In this document: positions 1-4,600 of the stretch, one piece after another
Layout of the letters: each line of letters begins with the position of its first letter
How positions within the stretch are numbered: position 1 is the stretch's first letter
Origin: an uncultured Bacilli bacterium
GTDB lineage: Bacteria > Bacillota_I > Bacilli_A > RF39 > UBA660
Reading direction: 5' to 3'
Length of the DNA stretch: 8,171 nt
Assembly: GCA_944363695.1 (NCBI GenBank)
Contig: CALVUW010000045.1
Coordinates: 1-8,171 of the forward strand
Notes under the pieces: model-generated
The model's input: only the letters and a program-made list of their open reading frames with translations
The model's database searches: none
What the model was told of the DNA's origin: nothing
Made by a program: the position numbers and the translations under genes

Positions 1-37
1 AGGAGGTTTTTGATGTCCATAGCTGTAAGCCTTTTGG

Positions 38-62
38 AACCACAAGCACTGCTTGTGGTTTT
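38..62 (+). terminator. Hairpin followed by a short T-run, probable rho-independent terminator
   Basis: A perfect 10-bp stem (38-47 with 51-60) closes a three-base loop and is followed on the plus strand by TTTT, then CTT. It would end a plus-strand transcript arriving from left of the window. It lies back to back with the terminator of the minus-strand gene at 101-607, as expected between converging genes. An AGGAGG at 1-6 precedes an ATG at 13, but the short reading frame that follows runs through both hairpins, so I do not call it a gene. Confidence 0.45.
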
Positions 63-70
63 CTTATACC

Positions 71-104
71 AAAAAAATAAAAGAGAGAAAATACTCTCTT
101 TTAT
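71..104 (-). terminator. Rho-independent terminator of toxin module 1
   Basis: An 11-bp stem (77-87 with 94-104) with a six-base loop is followed, reading the minus strand, by a run of seven T (A-tract at 71-77). It overlaps the stop codon of the immunity gene at 101-607 and so ends the module 1 transcript. Confidence 0.75.
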
Positions 105-607
105 ATATAGTAATGATCTAATTTTATATCTTGATTAGGGAAACCACCTCGTTTTTTTATTTCATTAAGAATTTGTAAATTTTGCTTTTTACTAAATTGC
201 ATTGTGTGAAACAAAACTTTTTTACCATTTGTGAATGTAAATTCTAAACATTGGACTGTATATTTAGATGTTAATTTATATGATATAAAATTTTTGCAAT
301 CTTGCTTTATTTGTGGAAAAATTTTTTTATTTTGTCCAATAGTAACGAACTTGTTATCTACAAATTCGACTTTTGCTTTTTTGAATAAACTAATAATTTC
401 TAAAATTAATAAGGGCTCACCTATTATGATTGCTAAAATTATTAACAAACTTTCCACCAAATTTACTTCTTTATTAAACCAAATAAATGAGGTAATTAAG
501 GAAATTAGTCCTGCTAAAATAATAATTGATAAAGATGAAAATAAAAATATAAAACCAAACCCATGAGCTCTGATAATTAAATGATCATTACTTTTTTTAT
601 AGGTCAT
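101..607 (-). CDS. Membrane immunity protein of RHS module 1 (predicted)
   Basis: A 168-residue protein with two strongly hydrophobic segments (about residues 17-43 and 52-75) and a soluble C-terminal part (about 77-168) rich in short beta-like stretches. I recognise no named family with certainty; the two-helix plus beta-domain layout is like YcxB/PH-type membrane proteins. The role comes from position: its ATG lies inside the last codons of the RHS tip (11-base overlap), with AAAGGAG nine bases before the ATG, so it should be translationally coupled to the toxin. RHS tips are normally followed by their cognate immunity gene. A membrane-located immunity protein would fit a tip that attacks the inner membrane, but that is inference. 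The gene ends in a terminator that overlaps its stop codon. Confidence 0.7.
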   Translation of the reverse strand: MTYKKSNDHLIIRAHGFGFIFLFSSLSIIILAGLISLITSFIWFNKEVNLVESLLIILAIIIGEPLLILEIISLFKKAKVEFVDNKFVTIGQNKKIFPQIKQDCKNFISYKLTSKYTVQCLEFTFTNGKKVLFHTMQFSKKQNLQILNEIKKRGGFPNQDIKLDHYYI

Positions 608-1469
608 ATCCTATTGCTCCTTTGTCTCCCAAAAAATAATTAATCCAACTAATAAGACTTTTGCTTAAACCAGTTGTTATGCCAGCCTTTTTTAGAATGA
701 AAATGCTAAATGCGCCTTTTGCAAAAACTTTTATTGCCATTTTAGCCGCTGTATTGTTTATTAATTTTGTAATTCCAGATTTAAATACAGCTATAAAACT
801 ATTAATTCCTTTTGTAACTCCTGCCAATTTATTAAAGCCTTTACCAAAAGAATATCCTAAAATTCCCATACCAAAGCTTTTTGCTAAAATAGATATAAAA
901 GAATCATTTGTTTTCCCAGTAATATTTGTAAATAAATTGGTTGTTAAAGTTTCTCCAAAACTCATTACTCCAAAAGCTATTTGAGTGTTAAATCCTGAAA
1001 GGACAAAGGCTATACCTCCGATTAGTCCTCCAATGAAAGCTCCAGCGAATTTTTCCCAACTCCAATCCCATTTTCCTGTTGTTACTCCTTTGACAACAGT
1101 TGATACTAATTGAACTGCTGTATTTGCAAATGCAAATGCTAAAGCGCCTATTAATAGAGCTAACAAAAATCCAATTTGTCCGTTTGAATCAAAGTCATTA
1201 ACAGGATTATTTAAGCAGTAAGCATAAAGGTTAAGCCCGTTAAGAGAAATTTGAGTTACATCTAGGGTGGTAATATCATCAGCATTTATAAATCTTCCAA
1301 GTTGTGGGTCATAATATCTACTATTCAAGTAATAGAGATTTGTTTCAAAGTCGTAGTAGTATGAGCGATAACGGAATGGATTTTTGAATGCGATGAAGCG
1401 GTTGATTATACTTGTGTCATTGTAACTATAATCACTATTGATTATACCATAAGTTCCATCATCTTGCAA
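597..1469 (-). CDS. Orphan RHS C-terminal tip, module 1, 5'-truncated
   Basis: The first ~65 residues are the end of an RHS core (NPFRYRSYYYD at 30-40, NSRYYDPQLGRFINADD at 49-65), then NNPVNDFDSNG at 87-97, where variable toxin tips begin. The tip (98-290) is rich in Gly/Ala/Ile/Leu, with several possible membrane segments and no visible nuclease, deaminase or ADP-ribosyltransferase motif; a membrane-disrupting activity is a guess. The RHS shell is absent. In frame, the homology begins at about 1473 and a stop lies at 1482-1484, straight after the module 2 terminator. The only initiator is a TTG without a good ribosome binding site, so this is probably a silent cassette rather than an expressed toxin. 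Full-length RHS proteins exceed 1000 residues. The immunity gene at 101-607 overlaps its 3' end. Confidence 0.75.
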   Translation of the reverse strand: MQDDGTYGIINSDYSYNDTSIINRFIAFKNPFRYRSYYYDFETNLYYLNSRYYDPQLGRFINADDITTLDVTQISLNGLNLYAYCLNNPVNDFDSNGQIGFLLALLIGALAFAFANTAVQLVSTVVKGVTTGKWDWSWEKFAGAFIGGLIGGIAFVLSGFNTQIAFGVMSFGETLTTNLFTNITGKTNDSFISILAKSFGMGILGYSFGKGFNKLAGVTKGINSFIAVFKSGITKLINNTAAKMAIKVFAKGAFSIFILKKAGITTGLSKSLISWINYFLGDKGAIGYDL

Positions 1470-1473
1470 GTAT
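1188..1473 (-). repeat. RHS core repeat, copy 1
   Basis: This stretch encodes the end of the RHS core and is repeated at 2490-2692 and about 3700-3985. The 203 bases from 1271 to 1473 align with 2490-2692 without gaps and with few substitutions. From 1188 to 1270 it also matches copy 3 but not copy 2, so copies 1 and 3 share the same core-to-tip linker. Such repeats are the homology through which RHS tips can be exchanged by recombination. Confidence 0.8.
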
Positions 1474-1487
1474 ATTGATCCTTAAGC

Positions 1488-1516
1488 AAAAAAATACAAC
1501 AGCTTAGCTGTTGTAT
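1488..1516 (-). terminator. Rho-independent terminator of toxin module 2
   Basis: A stem of ten or more base pairs (1494-1503 with 1507-1516, loop TTA) is followed on the minus strand by a run of seven T (A-tract at 1488-1494). It lies just after the stop of the immunity reading frame at 1525. The RHS homology of module 1 starts only about 15 bases beyond it. Confidence 0.75.
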
Positions 1517-1524
1517 ACTTAAAT

Positions 1525-1985
1525 TTATTTTTTTATGATTTTATTTTTAAATTTCTCTTCAAAATCATTTATCGTTCCTTCAACAATTAAATTTTTTTGA
1601 CATAAAAACTTATATGTTTTTTTAGGCCATTTGAAATATATTTGAAAATAATCTCCATAATCTATTATTTTTTTTATATCTGATACATTTCTAGTACTTT
1701 TAAAATTGTTTCCTTCATTAATGATCATATTATTAGTGATTATGATTTTTTTAGGAATTATCATGTCGAGAGTTTTTCCCCTAATGGAAATAAAGGAATT
1801 GATAAAAAGAATAATAAAGGAATCAAAAAAACTAACCAAATTAGATCTATTTTTATGGAAACAAAGATAGTTAGTGCTATACCTATTATAACAGGAATTA
1901 TTGACGCATAAAAGAAAATTAATTTTTCTTTTTTTATTATAAAATTTTTATTTTTTTCTGATATATTTCCAAAGAATTTTAACAT
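1525..1985 (-). pseudogene. Membrane immunity gene of RHS module 2, split by a one-base frameshift
   Basis: Two overlapping frames make one protein when one base is restored. The first frame (1985-1761) starts with MLKFFGNISEKNKNF, carries two hydrophobic helices (about residues 24-46 and 49-67) and reads PLGEKLST before a stop. The second frame continues from RGKTLDMIIPKK to the stop at 1525 with a soluble domain (IIITNNMIINEG, DYGDYFQIYF, FEEKFKNKI) that resembles the YcxB-like C-terminal domain. The break lies in the GGGGAAAAA tract at about 1773-1781; one more A would give a continuous ~153-residue protein. The ATG has AAAAGGAGAG upstream and overlaps the RHS tip by 38 bases. It could be a true disruption, a sequencing error in a homopolymer or, less likely, ribosomal slippage on the A-run. 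The immunity role is inferred from position. Confidence 0.7.
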
Positions 1986-2688
1986 TGAACTCTCCTTTTC
2001 TAATTTTTAATGTTGAATTGGTATAAGATGGATAGTAATATTCAGGTGGTATATAGTTATCGTAATCTTTAGGTCCCTTATATTCAATTCCAGGCATGTC
2101 AAATCCAAAAATAGGTGCTATTATGAATGCAGTAAAATCAAATGCTAAGGTTCCAATAGCAAATATTTGGAGCACACTGACTCCTAAAACAGTAGTAATT
2201 CCAAATGCTCCCAAAAATACAGCTGTTGTAGCAACTATTGCACCGCCAGCTGCAAGACCAAAGGCAGCTCCAAGGAAGATTTTTCCAACTAAATCCCATC
2301 CTCTAGACCCATTTTTATATGCGGTAACACCACCAACAACAGCACCAGCGACTGTTGTTATAGCTAAAAAGGCAAGAATAAGTGCAATTAAAAAATTTCC
2401 ATTTGGATCATAATAAATAATAGGATTATTGGAACAATAGGAATAAAGATTCAATCCATTTAGAATATCTTTGCTATCTACAAGAAGATTAATATCATCA
2501 GCATTTATAAATCTTCCAAGTTGTGGATCGTAATATCTACTATTCAAGTAATAGAGATTTGTTTCAAAATCGTAGTAGTATGAACGATAGCGGAATGGAT
2601 TTTTAAAGGCGATGAAACGATTGATTATACTTGTGTCATTATAACTATAATCACTAGTAATTATAGCATAAGTTCCGTCATCTTGCAA
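1948..2688 (-). CDS. Orphan RHS C-terminal tip, module 2, 5'-truncated
   Basis: RHS core remnant (NPFRYRSYYYD at 30-40, NSRYYDPQLGRFINADD at 49-65), a different linker (NGLNLYSYCSNNPIIYYDPNG at about 77-97), then a tip of ~150 residues. The tip has a long Gly/Ala/Val-rich hydrophobic region (98-195) and a short polar, Tyr/Pro-rich end (PPEYYYPSYTN). RHS homology runs in frame above the annotated start, through YDYDAWGNCIAKY, up to about 2736, where it meets a stop codon (2737-2739) only 13 bases short of the module 3 terminator region. There is no proper start or ribosome binding site, so expression as an independent toxin is doubtful. The hydrophobic region resembles a membrane-insertion or translocation segment; the toxic activity cannot be told. 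The immunity gene overlaps its 3' end by 38 bases. Confidence 0.7.
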   Translation of the reverse strand: MQDDGTYAIITSDYSYNDTSIINRFIAFKNPFRYRSYYYDFETNLYYLNSRYYDPQLGRFINADDINLLVDSKDILNGLNLYSYCSNNPIIYYDPNGNFLIALILAFLAITTVAGAVVGGVTAYKNGSRGWDLVGKIFLGAAFGLAAGGAIVATTAVFLGAFGITTVLGVSVLQIFAIGTLAFDFTAFIIAPIFGFDMPGIEYKGPKDYDNYIPPEYYYPSYTNSTLKIRKGEFNVKILWKYIRKK

Positions 2689-2692
2689 GTAT
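2490..2692 (-). repeat. RHS core repeat, copy 2
   Basis: Gapless counterpart of 1271-1473 and 3783-3985. Above 2692 it continues to match copy 3 as far as about 2736 (the YDAWGNCIAKY coding part), which copy 1 has lost. Below 2490 the linker differs from copies 1 and 3. Confidence 0.8.
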
Positions 2693-2740
2693 TTAGCGAT
2701 ACAATTACCCCAAGCATCATAATCATAACGAGTAATTTAT

Positions 2741-2780
2741 GTAAATAGAAATAAGGCATCTCAAATGACTGAGATGCCTT
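2741..2780 (-). terminator. Terminator of toxin module 3
   Basis: A perfect 11-bp stem (2753-2763 with 2770-2780) with a six-base loop lies just after the stop codon of the gene at 2787-3113. The downstream stretch on the minus strand is T-rich but interrupted (ATTTCTATTTACA), so it is a weaker terminator than the other two. Confidence 0.6.
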
Positions 2781-2786
2781 GATAAA

Positions 2787-3113
2787 CTATAGATATGTTT
2801 TTGCAAAAATCAATAAATTAAGTGAGAAAAGGCAGAGTGTTAGTGAGTTAAAAGCTATTATTAAAGATTTTAAAGATAAAATATTTGTCAAAAATAGTAT
2901 ATTAAAAATTAAACTTAAAATAGATATCAACCAAAATAAAAGATTTAATAAAATACACCAATATTTTTTTTTATTAGGATTAATAAAAACAAATTTTAAT
3001 AGGAATTTTTTGTCCTTTATTTGTTCCTTTTTGTTGATATACAAAATAAATAAGCAATAAAATACTATTAATATAGTCAATACGATAGTATTAACAAGTA
3101 TATTTATATCCAT
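2787..3113 (-). CDS. Small membrane immunity protein of RHS module 3 (predicted)
   Basis: A 108-residue, very hydrophobic protein with about three membrane segments (residues ~3-26, ~50-75, ~80-104) and a lysine-rich loop between the first two (about 27-50), which would face the cytoplasm by the positive-inside rule. No family recognised. It begins 16 bases after the stop of the RHS tip at 3130, with AAGGAG nine bases before the ATG, and is followed by a hairpin terminator, so tip and gene form one transcription unit. That position is the basis for the immunity call. It is unlike the other two immunity proteins: it has no soluble C-terminal domain, consistent with a different toxin tip. The plus-strand frame opposite it has no ribosome binding site and is a shadow. 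Confidence 0.65.
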   Translation of the reverse strand: MDINILVNTIVLTILIVFYCLFILYINKKEQIKDKKFLLKFVFINPNKKKYWCILLNLLFWLISILSLIFNILFLTNILSLKSLIIAFNSLTLCLFSLNLLIFAKTYL

Positions 3114-3129
3114 CTATTTATTCTCCTTA

Positions 3130-4185
3130 TTAATTATTGATTTTGTTGAATCCAATATTAATCCAATATCTCAAAATATTTATTCCTGTTGTTATAAGAT
3201 TTGTTCTAAATGTGCCAATTGTAAAATCTTTTAAAAGTTTTGAGAATACATGTTTAGTATAGTGTGATAGTGCATTACTAAAACTTTTAGATAAGTGTTT
3301 AATTGATTCTTTTTCAATTTGATTAACAAATGTTGTTTTTGGAATATTTTTTCCTGGCATTTTACCAAATGTCATTCCATCAGAGGCACTAAATAGAGCA
3401 CCTAATCCAAAGCTTATAAAAATTCCTGTTTCGGTTATTTCTTCTCCAGTAATTAATTGTCCTCCTATGTATTGAAACATTGATAAGGTTCCACCAAGTA
3501 ACATTTGTCCGAATAATCCAATTGGCGAAGCTGCAATTAAACCGCTCAAAGCTCCAAATATAGTATCTAATAAAACGAGTCCCCAATCAATTTTATTCCA
3601 ACCATTTGTTAGTCCTTGTGTAACTACAGATGAAGCAAAACCGACTACTGCTCCGACAATGAGTGCTATTAAGAATGTAAATAATAAATGTCCATTTACA
3701 TCAAAGTCATTTACAGGATTATTTAAGCAGTAAGCATAAAGATTGAGTCCGTTGAGTGTGATTTTGGTTACATCAAGCGTGGTTATATCATCAGCATTGA
3801 TAAATCTTCCAATTTCTGGGTCATAATATCTACTATTCAAATAATAGAGATTGGTTTCAAAATCATAGTAGTATGAACGATAGCGGAATGGATTTTTATA
3901 AGCTATGAATCTATTTAGATTGCTAATATCATTATATTTATAATCCGATTTTATTATATCATATGTTCCGCCATTTTGCAAGTATTTTGCGATACAATTT
4001 CCCCAAGCATCATATTCATATTGAGCAATTTCCGTTCCATCTGTCGAATAAATGCCGATTATGTCGTTTTGTGCGTTTTTCTTGTAGTAATAATCTGCGT
4101 CAACTAAGCTATTTTTAAGATGAAAGCCTATTACACCATCTACACCATAGTAAAACGTTAGTGTGTTTGAAGCATCGTGCTGCAT
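3130..4185 (-). CDS. RHS C-terminal toxin fragment, module 3
   Basis: The longest of the three tips (351 residues from the ATG). It keeps more of the RHS repeats: YYGVDGVIGFHL (12-23), YYYKKNAQNDIIGIY (32-46), QYEYDAWGNCIAKYL (55-69), then the core NPFRYRSYYYD (98-108) and NSRYYDPEIGRFINADD (117-133). The tip starts after NNPVNDFDVNG (155-165). It has a Gly-rich hydrophobic region with several likely membrane segments (about 168-265) and a basic, polar end (about 275-351) with no nuclease signature that I can see. RHS-like sequence (LTYFLNGS) continues upstream in the neighbouring frame, so one base has been lost near 4187-4191; the ATG at 4185 is probably just the first Met after the break. 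There is no good ribosome binding site. It shares a transcription unit with 2787-3113. No RHS shell is present. Confidence 0.75.
   Translation of the reverse strand: MQHDASNTLTFYYGVDGVIGFHLKNSLVDADYYYKKNAQNDIIGIYSTDGTEIAQYEYDAWGNCIAKYLQNGGTYDIIKSDYKYNDISNLNRFIAYKNPFRYRSYYYDFETNLYYLNSRYYDPEIGRFINADDITTLDVTKITLNGLNLYAYCLNNPVNDFDVNGHLLFTFLIALIVGAVVGFASSVVTQGLTNGWNKIDWGLVLLDTIFGALSGLIAASPIGLFGQMLLGGTLSMFQYIGGQLITGEEITETGIFISFGLGALFSASDGMTFGKMPGKNIPKTTFVNQIEKESIKHLSKSFSNALSHYTKHVFSKLLKDFTIGTFRTNLITTGINILRYWINIGFNKINN
3700..3985 (-). repeat. RHS core repeat, copy 3
   Basis: Matches copy 1 over its whole length (3783-3985 with 1271-1473 without gaps, and the linker below) and copy 2 from 3783 upward to about 4029. 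It is more diverged from copies 1 and 2 than they are from each other. Confidence 0.75.
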
Positions 4186-4216
4186 AATGATCCATTTAAG
4201 AAATAGGTAAGGTTCG
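4186..4216 (-). pseudogene. Out-of-frame RHS remnant upstream of module 3
   Basis: Read on the minus strand in the frame one base off from the gene below, this encodes LTYFLNGS, a typical RHS repeat segment that should lead directly into the MQHDASNTLTFYYG of the 3130-4185 frame. Restoring one base between the Ser codon and the ATG joins the two. Above about 4216 no RHS similarity is visible, so the RHS gene is cut off here. Confidence 0.5.
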
Positions 4217-4218
4217 CA

Positions 4219-4275
4219 ATAGGCATAGTTAGGCTACGCACGATTTCGTGCTGCCTATAATGGAGGGTTTTACCC
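4219..4275. other. Compact inverted repeats with two alternative pairings
   Basis: GCACGA (4238-4243) and TCGTGC (4246-4251) form a tight hairpin. The outer arm TGCCTAT (4252-4258) can pair either with ATAGGCA (4219-4225) or, through its inner five bases, with TAGGC (4230-4234). A third small hairpin, GGGT/ACCC, is at 4265-4275. The structure can form in RNA from either strand. No known RNA family was recognised. It could be the leader of the minus-strand RHS fragment, part of a small RNA, or the end of a mobile element. Confidence 0.35.
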
Positions 4276-4283
4276 GTTATATG

Positions 4284-4315
4284 AAAAACCACCAGGTCCA
4301 CTGGTGGATTTTTAT
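4284..4315 (+). terminator. Hairpin with flanking A and T runs, probable terminator
   Basis: A 7-bp GC-rich stem (4289-4295 with 4301-4307), extended by an A-run at 4284-4288 and a T-run at 4309-4313, looks like a plus-strand terminator that could also work in reverse. No plus-strand gene is seen upstream of it. The element resembles the hairpin at 38-62 in stem sequence and in the TATACCAA that follows. Confidence 0.45.
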
Positions 4316-4343
4316 TATACCAACAAAAACGAGCAAGTTTAAA
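4314..4343 (-). promoter_or_regulatory. Possible extended -10 promoter towards RHS module 3
   Basis: Reading the minus strand, TGGTATAAT (4322-4314) is a perfect extended -10 element, with a weak TTTAAA -35 (4343-4338) 18 bases away. It would start transcription near 4307, upstream of the hairpins and the RHS fragment. Against it: the -35 lies inside the peptide gene's terminator palindrome, and AT-rich sequence gives such matches by chance. Confidence 0.3.
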
Positions 4344-4359
4344 CTTGCTCGTTTTTGTT
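4322..4359. terminator. 38-bp perfect palindrome, bidirectional terminator
   Basis: Nineteen bases at 4322-4340 are exactly complementary to 4341-4359. GC-containing arms flanked by A5 and T5 runs give a strong intrinsic terminator on both strands. On the minus strand it lies 14 bases after the stop of the small peptide gene at 4374-4445 and gives it a very short separate transcript. Confidence 0.75.
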
Positions 4360-4373
4360 TGCAACTCAATTTC

Positions 4374-4445
4374 CTACATATGATAATTGCAAGACATATT
4401 TGTTGCTTCAACTTGTACATTTACATTAGTATTAACTGATTCCAT
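4374..4445 (-). CDS. 23-residue peptide, possible precursor peptide
   Basis: A short gene that starts MESVNTNVNV and ends MSCNYHM. The evidence that it is real is regulatory: AAAGGAGG (4453-4460) lies seven bases before the ATG, a consensus -35 TTGACA with an extended -10 lies upstream, and a perfect palindromic terminator follows within 14 bases. The N-terminal half alternates Val with Asn/Gln/Thr. The C-terminal seven residues hold the only Cys, Tyr and His and two of the three Met. There is no signal peptide or hydrophobic helix, so it is not a leader-secreted or holin-type peptide. It is divergent from an ATP-grasp ligase and near a racemase and methyltransferase, which is why a modified (RiPP-like) precursor or a signal is proposed, with leader at the N-terminus and core at the C-terminus. 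No known precursor family was recognised. Confidence 0.6.
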   Translation of the reverse strand: MESVNTNVNVQVEATNMSCNYHM

Positions 4446-4476
4446 GATAATTCCTCCTTTATTACCAATATAAATT

Positions 4477-4493
4477 GTAAAGAAAATCTTTAC
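4477..4493 (-). promoter_or_regulatory. Hairpin at the start of the peptide gene's leader
   Basis: A perfect inverted repeat (7-bp arms 4477-4483 and 4487-4493, loop of three) sits just downstream of the predicted start of transcription (about 4496) and 31 bases before the peptide ATG. It could be an operator for a dimeric repressor or a 5' stabilising hairpin. No regulator gene is in the window. Confidence 0.4.
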
Positions 4494-4502
4494 TTGATAA
4501 TA

Positions 4503-4531
4503 TATATAACATATAATTAAATAAATGTCAA
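4503..4531 (-). promoter_or_regulatory. Promoter of the small peptide gene
   Basis: On the minus strand a perfect TTGACA (4531-4526), a 17-base spacer and TATATA (4508-4503) preceded by TG (an extended -10). The predicted start is near 4496, giving a leader of about 50 bases before the ATG at 4445. This is the best sigma-A-type promoter in the window. Confidence 0.65.
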
Positions 4532-4552
4532 ACATTTTTATTTGATATGGTA

Positions 4553-4581
4553 TTGCAATTTTCTTGGTAATATGTTATCAT
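4553..4581 (+). promoter_or_regulatory. Promoter of the ATP-grasp gene
   Basis: TTGCAA (4553-4558), a 17-base spacer and TATCAT (4576-4581, five of six consensus bases). Transcription would begin near 4588, leaving a leader of about 13 bases with the AGAGG ribosome binding site. It points away from the peptide promoter; the two -35 boxes are 21 bases apart, so one bound regulator could affect both. Confidence 0.5.
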
Positions 4582-4600
4582 TTTACAAAAAGAGGTAAAT

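Noticed and set aside
13..138. 41-codon plus-strand frame after AGGAGG with a hydrophobic stretch, like small holin-type toxins
   Set aside because: The ribosome binding site and spacing are good, but the frame runs through two terminator hairpins and into the antisense of the immunity gene. The peptide has no clear membrane helix pattern, so it is likely chance.
661..984. Plus-strand frame opposite the module 1 tip
   Set aside because: Antisense shadow of the hydrophobic RHS tip, without start signals.
2096..2413. Long plus-strand frame opposite module 2
   Set aside because: Pro/Ala-rich translation is the mirror of the Gly/Ala-rich tip on the minus strand, and it has no ribosome binding site.
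1188..3985. CRISPR or insertion-sequence explanation for the three repeated blocks
   Set aside because: The repeats are about 200-290 bases, encode the RHS core and are spaced by genes. No transposase or terminal inverted repeats are visible.
4219..4275. Group II intron domain V, tRNA or SRP RNA
   Set aside because: None of the conserved bases of these RNAs is present; only simple hairpins are seen.
4248..4439. Plus-strand frame of 63 codons across the hairpins and the peptide gene
   Set aside because: It consists of two palindromes and the antisense of the 4374-4445 gene, with no suitable ribosome binding site.
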